Positions 24,538-32,590 of a DNA stretch of 40,700 nt are shown piece after piece. The stretch comes from CAZDBA01 sp964503615. Lineage in GTDB: Bacteria > Planctomycetota > Planctomycetia > Pirellulales > Pirellulaceae. Position 1 is the first letter of the stretch, and the number at the start of each line of letters is the position of its first letter. The notes beneath the pieces are model-generated. The model made no database searches. It worked only from the letters and a program-made list of their open reading frames with translations, and was not told the DNA's origin. The stretch covers positions 1-40,700 of the forward strand of contig CAZDBA010000021.1 in NCBI GenBank assembly GCA_964503615.1, read 5' to 3'. The position numbers were made by a program, and so were the translations under genes.

Positions 24538-24750
24538 TTATTTTTCGCGATCAGTGCGAACGCCCCATTTTTTCGTCAGCTGCATTGCGACTCGAAGCAT
24601 GTTTGGATCGATGGAGCCTAAGTCTTCGGCCAAACCGGCCTCAGTCGCCAATTCGCGCAAAGCGGTTTCTGCCTGTTCTACTGTCTCGGCGGCGTGCAGA
24701 GCGTTGAGCAATTCGGCTTGATAATTCGCCAGTTTTTCGCGTTCGTTCAT
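24538..24750 (-). CDS. Small helical protein coupled to the MNIO gene
   Basis: A 70-residue, Cys-free, acidic, Ala/Glu/Leu-rich protein predicted to be all helical. It carries ALHAAETVEQAETALRELA, then a motif with GSIDPNMLRVAMQLTKKWG. Its ATG overlaps the stop of the DUF692 gene (ATGA, 24750-24747), so the two are co-translated and probably work together. I recognise no family. MNIO enzymes usually need a partner protein that binds the substrate leader, such as MbnC or DUF2063-type proteins; this small protein could be a minimal partner, but that is inference. The coding case rests on the overlap, length and amino-acid composition. Confidence 0.7.
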   Translation of the reverse strand: MNEREKLANYQAELLNALHAAETVEQAETALRELATEAGLAEDLGSIDPNMLRVAMQLTKKWGVRTDREK

Positions 24751-25697
24751 GACGTGACGCCCGCCACGATATTTTTCAATCGAGCAAAGTCGTCGCGAAA
24801 GCCAGCTCCATCTGCTTCCGGTTCGATCGTGCCTTCCAAGCGCTCAAGGATAACCGCTTTTACGTTTGGGCAACGTCGCAAGACGGCGGGCAATGCGGTG
24901 AAAATCGCTTCGGGGACGTCGTCGTCATGGGTGTCGCGACGGATTAAGTGATTGTCGTCCTCGATATTCTCGCCATCCTTGTTTTCGCTTACTTGATCGC
25001 TGGGATCGTAAATCGGAGTTTCTGGCGAATCGGGTTCGCTCCAGGAGCCGCCGGAGATATGCAATTCGCGAACTCGATTCAGTGGATATCCTTCAAGCAA
25101 CTCGAGAATGTCGACTTTGAAGTTAACCGATTGGCAATAAAGGTTATGCAGATCCAACAGCAGAAACCCGTCGACCGGTTCCAAAAGCGATTCGAGGAAA
25201 GGCCCTTGTTGTTGGACATCGTTGGGGCCGAATGCAAAGGCTAAATTCTCCAAGCCGACAGGGACTTGCGCTACTGCGGCCAATTGTTTCAATCGCTCCT
25301 GACCTACAGCAACCGCCGTGGGTGTTCGAGGAACGGGAAGCGGTGCTGCGAGGTGAAAGTTGCCCCCGCCCATAAACCCGAAGTGCTCGGAAATATGTTG
25401 GTAGCGAAATCGACTCACCTCCGAAGCAAGGTTCGCCAGCCAGCGTGATTGCCGCAGCGTATCGCTCGCATCCAGTGCGGAATAGCTAACTCCATGCCCT
25501 AGCAGGCAGCCCCGATCCGAGAAATCTTGCAGGACCGTGTAAAGCCAATCTGGCAATACGTGCATCCCCCAGCCGATATCAAAGCTCCACTCGACCACAT
25601 CGACTTGGTCATTAGCAAATAGAGGTTGTGCCACTTGCCAGTACTCGTCGCCTGGCATCAATGACAGGCCAACCGGAATTGGATTTATTTTCGACAC
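24747..25697 (-). CDS. DUF692 (MNIO) multinuclear non-heme iron oxidative enzyme
   Basis: A 316-residue TIM-barrel-type protein starting at GTG 25697, with AGGA overlapping the upstream stop codon. DUF692 signatures are present in order: GHGVSYS (His68), HISEHFGF (Glu104, His105), GLEN (Glu150), LLLDLHNLYCQ (Asp182, His184), ELHISGGSW (His213) and DTHDDDVPEA (Asp255, His257). These match the His/Asp/Glu ligands of the two- or three-iron centre of MbnB, TglH and bufferin enzymes. Characterised members oxidise cysteines of ribosomally made peptides into oxazolone/thioamide, thiooxazole or excised-carbon products. It sits between a Tat protein ending in CPGCGMG and a 70-residue coupled gene, so the Tat protein is the obvious candidate substrate. 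Family assignment is strong; the reaction is unknown. Confidence 0.9.
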   Translation of the reverse strand: MSKINPIPVGLSLMPGDEYWQVAQPLFANDQVDVVEWSFDIGWGMHVLPDWLYTVLQDFSDRGCLLGHGVSYSALDASDTLRQSRWLANLASEVSRFRYQHISEHFGFMGGGNFHLAAPLPVPRTPTAVAVGQERLKQLAAVAQVPVGLENLAFAFGPNDVQQQGPFLESLLEPVDGFLLLDLHNLYCQSVNFKVDILELLEGYPLNRVRELHISGGSWSEPDSPETPIYDPSDQVSENKDGENIEDDNHLIRRDTHDDDVPEAIFTALPAVLRRCPNVKAVILERLEGTIEPEADGAGFRDDFARLKNIVAGVTS

Positions 25698-25706
25698 GAC
25701 CAGTTC

Positions 25707-26489
25707 CTAGCCCATTCCGCAACCTGGGCACGCTTCGCGTACAATGATTTCGCCCCACTGAATCAAAAGCGTTTGCGGATGATTGGTTATCGTGGCCAGC
25801 ACGGTTTCGTCCAATTCTCCCTCGAACTCGATCACGATTACGCCCTCCAACCCGGGCCCACAATGGGACGGCATTTTCGCTGGAAGCACGCCTTCGGCCA
25901 TCTTGCCTTTGGGTTTTTCTTCAGTCACGCCAAGGGCTGAGATTTTGATTCCCACAACGTTGTCCAGGCCCTGTTTCCAATCGGCAACGATGTCAGTTGT
26001 ACTGGCGAAGTCGCCACCGACGAATTGAGATTTACCTGCATTGGGGAACAGACGAACGGTTAGCTTACCATTTGCATCTTCGGGTCGTCCCAAGACAACA
26101 ACATCGGCAGGCTCAACAAGCGATAGCGATTCGATTCGTTCCGACTTGGTCAAAGTAGCGGCTTCTTCTGCGGTCGCCCAAGTTACAAAACGGAAGCCCA
26201 TATCTCGTACTTTTAAAAAGTCGGTTGTATGATTTGACCAATCGACAAAGATAGGCCGTGGCTCCAGTGTCATATCAATCCCTCTTTCTTCAGCAGTGAG
26301 ATTGATTCGGTACAAGCGGTGTTCTTGTTGCTCCTCTTGAACTTGAGGTTCTTGCCGCAGTCCACTTGCCGCTGCCAACGATTCGAGATTGAGATAGGCC
26401 GTAGCCCCCAAGCCGAGAGTAACAGCGCCTTTGATCATCGTCCTGCGATCTACAGAATTACGTGAATCGTTTTTTTGCCGTGTGTTCAT
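25707..26489 (-). CDS. Tat-exported protein ending in CPGCGMG, candidate MNIO substrate
   Basis: A 260-residue protein with a Tat-type N-terminus (VDRRTMIKGAVTLGLG, twin Arg at 15-16) and a hydrophobic h-region ending near AAASG. The middle is a soluble domain I do not recognise; it includes a repeated 'VVLGRPEDANGKLTV' region and no cofactor motif. There are only three cysteines: Cys210 in PSHCGPG and Cys254/Cys257 in the terminal EACPGCGMG. A Gly-rich Cys motif at the extreme C-terminus next to an MNIO gene resembles MNIO substrate arrangements, although known substrates are usually much smaller. It is the first gene of the unit, 9 bp from the MNIO start. It could instead be a metal-binding redox protein. 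Confidence 0.75.
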   Translation of the reverse strand: MNTRQKNDSRNSVDRRTMIKGAVTLGLGATAYLNLESLAAASGLRQEPQVQEEQQEHRLYRINLTAEERGIDMTLEPRPIFVDWSNHTTDFLKVRDMGFRFVTWATAEEAATLTKSERIESLSLVEPADVVVLGRPEDANGKLTVRLFPNAGKSQFVGGDFASTTDIVADWKQGLDNVVGIKISALGVTEEKPKGKMAEGVLPAKMPSHCGPGLEGVIVIEFEGELDETVLATITNHPQTLLIQWGEIIVREACPGCGMG

Positions 26490-26632
26490 CGTAAGTTTCT
26501 TTCCAAAAAATCTTGATCGGGCAAGTCTCCGTTCAGACGTGCCGTTTTACCACGATTGCTCCAAGCAGGTTCTTGTGAGTCGTCGGCGGTTGTCGTTTAA
26601 GGTCAGTTTGAAGCGAAGCTTTTACGTGGCTT

Positions 26633-26680
26633 CGCCTCTCTAAGGCGAATATTAACGCCTCAGAGAGGCGTGCTACTTTC
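26633..26680. repeat. GCCTC palindromic repeat, copy 1
   Basis: Left arm CGCCTCTCTAAGGCG (26633-26647) and right arm CGCCTCAGAGAGGCG (26656-26670) are 15-bp inverted arms with one mismatch, followed by TGCTACTTT. The block from 26652 to 26679 recurs at 29241-29267 with one deleted base. Confidence 0.75.
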
Positions 26681-26804
26681 GATCTCCTAACACCTCACAA
26701 CCATTCGACGTTTGCGAAGCCACTAAGTTCCAACCAAATTACACTAAGTTGTTCAATTTTCTAACATTCAGGGCACATGACGGGCTTCCAGATTTGTCAG
26801 ATTG

Positions 26805-26821
26805 TGCAACGGATTGTTGCA
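26805..26821 (+). promoter_or_regulatory. 17-bp palindrome, possible enhancer-binding-protein site
   Basis: TGCAAC-GGATT-GTTGCA, a perfect 6-bp-arm palindrome, lies about 100 bp upstream of the sigma-54 promoter. This is the usual distance for a bacterial enhancer (UAS). The regulator is not identifiable. Confidence 0.45.
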
Positions 26822-26910
26822 TTGGAGCATGGCAGTAAGTTCTCGATTCGAACAAGGGCAACTCCCCGCAAACCCAACTAAGACAGGGGTTTTGGTGATG
26901 TTTTTAAGTT

Positions 26911-26926
26911 TTGGCACGCCTGTTGC
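26911..26926 (+). promoter_or_regulatory. Sigma-54 (RpoN) promoter of hsp20
   Basis: TTGGCACG-CCTG-TTGC matches the consensus TGGCACG-N4-TTGC at every fixed position, with the GG and GC doublets 12 bp apart. Transcription would begin about 12 bp downstream (near 26938), leaving a leader of about 70 nt before the hsp20 ATG at 27011. Confidence 0.75.
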
Positions 26927-27010
26927 GTAAATGTTTTATCAAGGAAGGTCGTTCGTCTGCCAAAACGACAGCGGCCCGAATGTTCATTTTTTTCTCGGTG
27001 GAGCACCATT

Positions 27011-27481
27011 ATGAAAATCAAAAATCGTATCGATCAAGCTTTAAATAATTCGTTCGGAGACTTGCCTGCAGATCTGGAAACCATTGTTCAGCATTTGTTT
27101 GGTGGGACTGCGACCTCAACAACTCAATGCAAAACGGAACGTTGCAGTTGGGTCCCGCGTGCCAATGTTTTAGAGTCGGATGCGGGTTACAACGTTCAGT
27201 TGGAACTGCCCGGTTTGAGCGCGGAAGATTTCAGCGTCGAGATCAAAGAAGGCGTTTTGGAAATCTCGGGTGAGTCCAAACAAGCCGAATTGGCGGAGGG
27301 TGAGAAATCACTTCGACGTGAGCGAACCGCTGGGAAGTTCCGCCGCAGTTTCGAATTCTCGACCACCGTAGACGCGGACAAGATTTCAGCTGATTTCAAG
27401 CACGGAGTTTTGACTTTGAACGTCCCCAAATCGGAAAAAGAGTTACCGCGAAAAATCGAGATCAACGTAGCTTCCGAATAA
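27011..27481 (+). CDS. Small heat-shock protein, Hsp20/alpha-crystallin family
   Basis: A 156-residue protein with SD GGTGGAG. The alpha-crystallin domain runs from about residue 50 (NVLESDAGYNVQLELPGLSAEDF..) to about 147, including the family signature GVLTLNVPK. The C-terminal IEI motif matches the I-x-I tail that docks between subunits. Such proteins form oligomers that hold unfolding proteins for refolding by Hsp70. Its promoter is of the sigma-54 type, rather than a CIRCE or sigma-32 type, implying control by an activator ATPase. A strong stem-loop follows. An Hsp70/J-like cassette lies 5 kb downstream, but nothing ties the two together directly. Confidence 0.95.
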   Translation: MKIKNRIDQALNNSFGDLPADLETIVQHLFGGTATSTTQCKTERCSWVPRANVLESDAGYNVQLELPGLSAEDFSVEIKEGVLEISGESKQAELAEGEKSLRRERTAGKFRRSFEFSTTVDADKISADFKHGVLTLNVPKSEKELPRKIEINVASE

Positions 27482-27496
27482 ACGCAAGTTGTGTGT

Positions 27497-27526
27497 AACC
27501 CTCCCCAAACTTGTTTGGGGAGGGTT
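27497..27526. terminator. Strong stem-loop between hsp20 and the LRR gene
   Basis: AACCCTCCCCAAA pairs perfectly with TTTGGGGAGGGTT (13-bp arms, 4-nt loop). It lies 16 bp after the hsp20 stop and serves a convergent gene pair. The following T-tract is weak on both strands (TTGACTTG on plus), so it may be a terminator or a processing barrier. Confidence 0.7.
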
Positions 27527-27579
27527 GACTTGCGACAGTAAAGTCGGGGAGGGCTGGAGTGTGGTGGCGAAATCCATCT

Positions 27580-29136
27580 TCAAAAGATCGCTCCAGCATG
27601 AAACCGTTCGGTGAGTTTCTTTTCGAGTTTTTCGGAAACTTTGCTTCCGGTCAAACGAATCGTTTGAAGGGTTGGAGAACGGATACACTCGTTCAAAGCT
27701 TTGGGTTGAAGATCATTTGAGCTAAGGTCGAGTTCGCGTAGTTGGGATAGGTTGTCGGCGCGGAGGAGCCTTGCGACGTCGGTTGAATCGAGGCCTGTCT
27801 TGGCCATGGATAGGTACCGGAGTTCTTTGAGTTTGGTTGAAGCGGCGATCGTCTTGGTTGCGGCCGAGCCCCAAAGACTGTCCCTCAGGTTCAGCCAAGT
27901 CAGTTCGTTGACGATCGGAGAATCGGCGATCAGCTGAAAACCTTTGGCGGTTAATTTTGGGTTGGCTTCCAGGTTGAGACACCGGAGTCGAAAATTCGAG
28001 TTGGCAAGCCGCTCTGCCATCGTGTCATCCAGATCCGTGTTGGCAAGGTTTAATATCCTGATTCCGCTTAAGCTTTCCGATTCGCATAGCAAACGAAAAC
28101 AGTCTTCGCCCATTGGCCAGCCTTGCAAGTCGAGGTGGTAAAGCCCTGCAAGGTCGGGCGAAGATGTGATCGCTGAAAACCCTTTGCTGCTTGGGTTGCT
28201 CCCGTACCACCAACCCATTGAAAGCCTCTTTAGATTTTTCGCACCGCTTTCAGCAAGGTGTTGAAAGCCTGCATCGCCAATTCCTGTTAGCTTGACTTTC
28301 AAGTGCTTCAACTGCCCAATCACGTCAGAATTAAGCAGTACTGAAAATCCTTCGTCACCAAAATCGCCCTCAACGAGTGTGAGCGATCGAAGGTTGGCAA
28401 AGGCGTTTGATTCTACGAGTCGTTTCACTCCTGACACTCCGAACCCTGGAGCATTGATGTTAAAGCTCCTTAGATTATGAAGGCAATTCGATCCCGCGAT
28501 CAGCTTGGCCAATGCTTGCATCTCCTCTGAATAGCGACCCTGCCCTCCAGTCGACGCGTAGATTTTCAGCCATTCCAAATTGAGCTTTGACTTTTTCCCT
28601 AGGACGGCGTTCAGGTTTTTGCAATGATCAGTCACCCTGAATTCGAACTGCCCAACTCGGCTTAGTAACTCGGTGTTGAGAGGATGCTGTCCGTTGTAAT
28701 TCAAAAAACAGAGTCGCCTGACGGGGGTCACAGCCATCAGCGCCGAAAGGTATTCGTCACTTGGCGGGTAACGAAAACAAAAGCTGTCCGCGAATCCGAT
28801 CCGATATTGATATGTAATCGGGTTCGGAAATTGGTATTTTCCCACCCACTTTTCCCGAGCCTTGGGCGTCTTGATCTTCTCCTGATGATTTTCGACTATC
28901 TCTTCGATCCCGGTGCTCCAGGATTCCCGATGTTCGTTGGCGATTTTTTGCGCTCGATAGAGAAAGTCAGCGAACTGAGTTGACCACTTTTCCGATCGTC
29001 CTGCTGCGACTTCGTTCTGAATAAAGTCACCGCGAGGATCTGAATGTTCTGCCAGCCAATCACCATAGACCAGGCGGGCGTCGATATCGCTGGGATTCTC
29101 CAATATCGCTTGATGCAAAATTTCGTTTTCGATCAT
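27580..29136 (-). CDS. TIGR02996-domain leucine-rich-repeat protein
   Basis: A 518-residue protein beginning with the repeat-companion domain TIGR02996 (residues about 1-50: ILENPSDIDARLVYGDWLAEHSDPRGDFIQ). This domain is largely restricted to planctomycetes and accompanies LRR or other repeats. A string of leucine-rich repeats of about 24-28 residues then fills roughly residues 200-510 (for example LRSLTLVEGDFGDEGF and LRCLNLEANPKLTAKGF). No signal peptide is evident, so it is probably cytoplasmic and used for protein-protein binding. Several Gly-, Asp- and Leu-rich repeats follow the ribonuclease-inhibitor-like consensus. The partner is unknown. It is flanked on both sides by GCCTC palindromes. 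Confidence 0.85.
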   Translation of the reverse strand: MIENEILHQAILENPSDIDARLVYGDWLAEHSDPRGDFIQNEVAAGRSEKWSTQFADFLYRAQKIANEHRESWSTGIEEIVENHQEKIKTPKAREKWVGKYQFPNPITYQYRIGFADSFCFRYPPSDEYLSALMAVTPVRRLCFLNYNGQHPLNTELLSRVGQFEFRVTDHCKNLNAVLGKKSKLNLEWLKIYASTGGQGRYSEEMQALAKLIAGSNCLHNLRSFNINAPGFGVSGVKRLVESNAFANLRSLTLVEGDFGDEGFSVLLNSDVIGQLKHLKVKLTGIGDAGFQHLAESGAKNLKRLSMGWWYGSNPSSKGFSAITSSPDLAGLYHLDLQGWPMGEDCFRLLCESESLSGIRILNLANTDLDDTMAERLANSNFRLRCLNLEANPKLTAKGFQLIADSPIVNELTWLNLRDSLWGSAATKTIAASTKLKELRYLSMAKTGLDSTDVARLLRADNLSQLRELDLSSNDLQPKALNECIRSPTLQTIRLTGSKVSEKLEKKLTERFHAGAIF

Positions 29137-29225
29137 GCTCCCCTTGGCGTTTGTCCAGCTCGAAAACCTGTTTTTGAAAATCAGCCACGAGATAGCCAGG
29201 AATTTGGATTACCAGTTACGTAGGT

Positions 29226-29267
29226 CGCCTCTGAGGTGTGTTAACGCCTCGAGAGGCGTGCTACTTT
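29226..29267. repeat. GCCTC palindromic repeat, copy 2
   Basis: TTAACGCCTC-GAGAGGCGTGCTACTTT (29241-29267) repeats copy 1 (26652-26679) with a single-base deletion and in the same orientation. The left arm is degenerate (CGCCTCTGAGGTG, 29226-29238). Confidence 0.75.
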
Positions 29268-29285
29268 GGCTTTCAACGTCGATTG

Positions 29286-31781
29286 TTACTGGGTCAACAA
29301 ACTGATGAACGGTGAAATATCAAGAAAGGTAACCATTCCATCTCCGTTGATATCTGCTTCGGCGGAAAAACTATTTCCTGAGAGAATAGAAATAAATGGT
29401 CCAATATCGAAGAAGTCGACAGCGCCACTTTGATTGACATCGCCCAGCAAAAAGCTGGAAAGATTAAAATCCATAACGTGAATATCGCTCGTAGTGAGGT
29501 TGGAGTTGTTACTGCCTTCCTGGATGTACACCGAAAGGACTCCATCGCGTAACAGTCGTTCCTGGTCTATATGAGGTTCACCCTCAAAGAAACGATTGAA
29601 TTGCAAATCGTCCTTATAGAGAATGGTCCAGTCCTGATAGCCGCTGTTTGCTGTTGCTCCGGCGATCACCAAGGTCCCGGGATCGTAGAAGTTTCGGTTG
29701 TGGTCGCCGGCGATTCCGGGCGATGAAAACGCTGCATAAACATTTTCATTCGAGTCATAGGCGATTTGTCCACGAGTTCCGACTTGGACTACGTTGCCTT
29801 CTTCGTCGAAAATCGGAATCAGGTTTTTCGTCCATTCGCCTGTATTTGGATCTTTGAAATAATGAGCGTGAGCAGCTTCGGTTGTGTCAAAGGCGCGGTC
29901 ACTGGAGTCATGAGTCGAAGGGTCTGCGCGAGTCCACATTAAAACATGAACACCACCGTTACTGTCAACCGTTTGCCCTTGCTGGTTCATTAACGTCTGG
30001 TTTCGATCGATCAGACCTAACGGGATGACTCCTGTATCATCCGGCTCTATTTGTTCTATCTGTTGAATACGAAAGTTGTCCGCGGTACCAAGAGTGCCTT
30101 GTTCTCGTGCGTCCGCATAGATTCCAACATAAGTTGCAGCGTTAGGAAAAGCAGGAGTTCGTGTCGCAATTACCGTACGATCGCCTTCTGTGGTGTAAAA
30201 TCCTACTTCAAATGTATTGGTAGCGGTTCGTGCGATAAACATCGTAGGTGCGCCACTCGCGAATTGCTGAACGAAGTTGTACTCAGTGGTGCCGTCAAAA
30301 CCTCTAGTGGAAATTAGGTTGTTAGTACCCGAATAAACGCTAATGAAGTCTTGGCGAGTATCAGAACCAAACACCCCTGTCACCGGTTCGGTACCACCGA
30401 CATACAATCCGAGGTTTCGATCGCCAAAAACAGGAATCGGCACATCGAGAAGGACTTCTTCGCCCACACTCAACGAAAGTCCGTCACGAATAAACGCATG
30501 TTGCTCAACTCCGTCATAAGCGGTGGTTACTAATTCCAACTGCTCGCTGTTATTGATTGCAAAAGCAGATGTGTTTGAAGCCGCCGTTCCCGAACCATCC
30601 GAGTCCAGGATTACGGTGCTGGTCCAATCATTTAAGTCACCAGAGAAGTCGTCGATGACATCAACTCCGCTAACAACAGAAAGTATCACAAAAGGCGTGA
30701 TGAAATCGGTGTTGGAACCAATGATGATTCCTGGAGACAGGATCCGGACGGTTTCTCCAATGTCAGCGACCATGTCATCGGAATCGTTCAGCCATGTTAG
30801 TCCACCGTCAGAACTGCGAATGTAATTGAGGTCGTGATTGGCAGTGCCGTTGGCTGTTTCTCGCCATGTAAACGAGGCATGTAAATCCCCGTTGGCGGCA
30901 TAACTGATGTCGTTCAGATATGGATTTCTAGAAGTTGAATTGGCTGCGATGCCATCGCTATAAGTTACGCCATCATCGCCTGTGATAAATTCTCGAAACT
31001 CGGTCCAAGTTTGCGAAGTTGGGTCGTAGTTTGCGATGAACAAATCGCCAGCCCCGCTCGCGCCCAAGCGAACGGTCATGACCATTTCACCCGTAGTTGG
31101 GTTTGTCGAGAATCGAGGGTAGGTGACTTGGGCAACTGCCGGTCCGCCCGTAAGAGAATTTTGTACTTGATTGCGCACGTCGTTGGTATCGTTTGTGCCA
31201 AAAACGCCCAATCGACTCCAAGTTGTCGCATCGGCGTTCCCTTGAATGTAATTGAATTCGTTTCCGTGATGGTCGTAAGACAAGTGAAGTCGTCCATCTC
31301 CAGAAATTCCCATGTTGACTGCGTTATGGTTGTCCCATGGCTGAGTTTGCGATCCGTTTTCCGGGTCATTTCCATCGCCGTGAATCAATTGAAGTCCGGT
31401 GTCAAACGTAGTCCAACCACTGGAAAGGTCGTTGAGATCACGACGCCCAAGTACGATGTGTTCATTGAATCCGACATTGAAAATGACAATTCGGTACCAT
31501 GCGGCATACTGATAATCGCCATGCGTTAGCACAGCCGTTGATTGGTGTGCAATACCATTCATCGCTCGACCAAAAAGTGAGCCTCCTGACGCGCTGCCTG
31601 ACCAGGCGGGCATCAATAGTGCATCGCTGTCGATGGTTGAACTGTTGGGGTTGGCGAGAGATACGGACAGCGGGTTTTGTCCATTGGCTAAGCCGGAATT
31701 CAGGACGGACAAAAAGCAGCAAGCTACTGCGAAAACAACATCTCTAAGAGATAACGGTCTCGTTTGGCTTAGAATTCGCAT
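29286..31781 (-). CDS. Secreted BNR-type protein with inserted jelly-roll-like region and C-terminal dockerin-like module
   Basis: An 831-residue protein with a signal peptide (FAVACCFLSVLNSGLANGQ). It has a BNR_4-like region with DNHNAVNMGISGDGRLHLSYDHHG (about residues 147-170). A segment of about 200 residues (roughly 378-577; DFSGDLNDW and later EPVTGVFGS) looks like a concanavalin/laminin-G-type insertion. The BNR region then resumes (GGVHVLMWTRADPSTHDSSD). The C-terminus has two calcium-loop-like repeats, GDVNQSGAVDFFDIGPFI and ADINGDGMVTFLDISPFI, as in planctomycete dockerin/type-I-cohesin-like anchors. BNR_4 proteins are often linked to algal polysaccharide degradation; no catalytic residues can be assigned here. 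It is probably surface-bound or secreted. Upstream of the gene lies a 270-bp spacer. Confidence 0.82.
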   Translation of the reverse strand: MRILSQTRPLSLRDVVFAVACCFLSVLNSGLANGQNPLSVSLANPNSSTIDSDALLMPAWSGSASGGSLFGRAMNGIAHQSTAVLTHGDYQYAAWYRIVIFNVGFNEHIVLGRRDLNDLSSGWTTFDTGLQLIHGDGNDPENGSQTQPWDNHNAVNMGISGDGRLHLSYDHHGNEFNYIQGNADATTWSRLGVFGTNDTNDVRNQVQNSLTGGPAVAQVTYPRFSTNPTTGEMVMTVRLGASGAGDLFIANYDPTSQTWTEFREFITGDDGVTYSDGIAANSTSRNPYLNDISYAANGDLHASFTWRETANGTANHDLNYIRSSDGGLTWLNDSDDMVADIGETVRILSPGIIIGSNTDFITPFVILSVVSGVDVIDDFSGDLNDWTSTVILDSDGSGTAASNTSAFAINNSEQLELVTTAYDGVEQHAFIRDGLSLSVGEEVLLDVPIPVFGDRNLGLYVGGTEPVTGVFGSDTRQDFISVYSGTNNLISTRGFDGTTEYNFVQQFASGAPTMFIARTATNTFEVGFYTTEGDRTVIATRTPAFPNAATYVGIYADAREQGTLGTADNFRIQQIEQIEPDDTGVIPLGLIDRNQTLMNQQGQTVDSNGGVHVLMWTRADPSTHDSSDRAFDTTEAAHAHYFKDPNTGEWTKNLIPIFDEEGNVVQVGTRGQIAYDSNENVYAAFSSPGIAGDHNRNFYDPGTLVIAGATANSGYQDWTILYKDDLQFNRFFEGEPHIDQERLLRDGVLSVYIQEGSNNSNLTTSDIHVMDFNLSSFLLGDVNQSGAVDFFDIGPFISILSGNSFSAEADINGDGMVTFLDISPFISLLTQ

Positions 31782-32050
31782 AAGAACCTAGTACCTCAGA
31801 TTTTAGTGCGTGATGAGTTTGAGAAGATGAGGGAGATGGAGGCGGGCTTGCCTAGCTTAAGCAACTGATTGCCAAAATCAACTGCCTATTATTGATGAGT
31901 GGAAATATTGGTGAGTGGAAATTCTCAGTAAGGCAGAATGATGTCGCCGGCCTTTTAATCACTAAATAGAGGGAAAAGGGCCTGTTGGAAAGACCGTTTA
32001 TGCCAATTCGTAAGCTGCGAGCATTTCCAGTTTTTCGTTGAAACTTTTTG

Positions 32051-32590
32051 TTAGTTAACGGACGTTTTTTTAGCGCGGGCGATCGCTTCCTGGATCATCT
32101 TCTTGGCGACTTTCGCTTCGAACACATCGGCCAGCTTTACCCACTTGTCGGGCTCGAGATCTTTATAGTGCTGAAAAAAGTGCTCAATCTGCTCGATCGT
32201 AATTTTTGGCAAGTCAGAATAGTTCTCAACGTTGTCGTAGCGACGGGTCAATCGGTGAGAAGGAACGGCGATCACTTTCTCATCGTGTCCCGCATCGTCT
32301 TCCATGATCAGCACGCCTACAGGGCGGCAGTTCATTACTGCGCCTGGCAATATCGCTCGGGTGTTGCAAACCAGAACGTCGATCGGATCACCGTCTTGAG
32401 ATAGGGTGTGCGGGACGAAACCGTAATTGCCAGGATAGACCATCGAAGTGTACAAAAAACGATCCACGAACATTGTTCCGGACGCTTTGTCCAGTTCGTA
32501 TTTGATCGGTTGGCCCCCGACGGGAACTTCGATAATAACATTTACATCTTCGGGAGGGTTGTCACCGATTGCAATTTGGTCGAGTCGCAT
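32051..32590 (-). CDS. ppa: Inorganic pyrophosphatase
   Basis: A 179-residue soluble family I pyrophosphatase. The signature DGDPIDVLV is present with Asp66, Asp68 and Asp71, corresponding to the metal-binding aspartates of the Escherichia coli enzyme. Other family elements are VYPGNYGFVPHT and KVIAVPSHR. It hydrolyses pyrophosphate to two phosphates and drives biosynthetic reactions to completion. The length is typical for bacteria. It is divergent from the Hsp70 cassette, 250 bp away, with no shared function implied. Confidence 0.95.
   Translation of the reverse strand: MRLDQIAIGDNPPEDVNVIIEVPVGGQPIKYELDKASGTMFVDRFLYTSMVYPGNYGFVPHTLSQDGDPIDVLVCNTRAILPGAVMNCRPVGVLIMEDDAGHDEKVIAVPSHRLTRRYDNVENYSDLPKITIEQIEHFFQHYKDLEPDKWVKLADVFEAKVAKKMIQEAIARAKKTSVN

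Larger units (their letters stand above)
26490..27010. other. Intergenic region upstream of the MNIO unit and Hsp20
   Basis: About 520 bp with no gene. It holds a dispersed palindrome (26633-26680), a 17-bp palindrome (26805-26821) and a sigma-54-type promoter (26911-26926) driving Hsp20, and must also hold the promoter of the Tat gene on the left. Confidence 0.6.
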
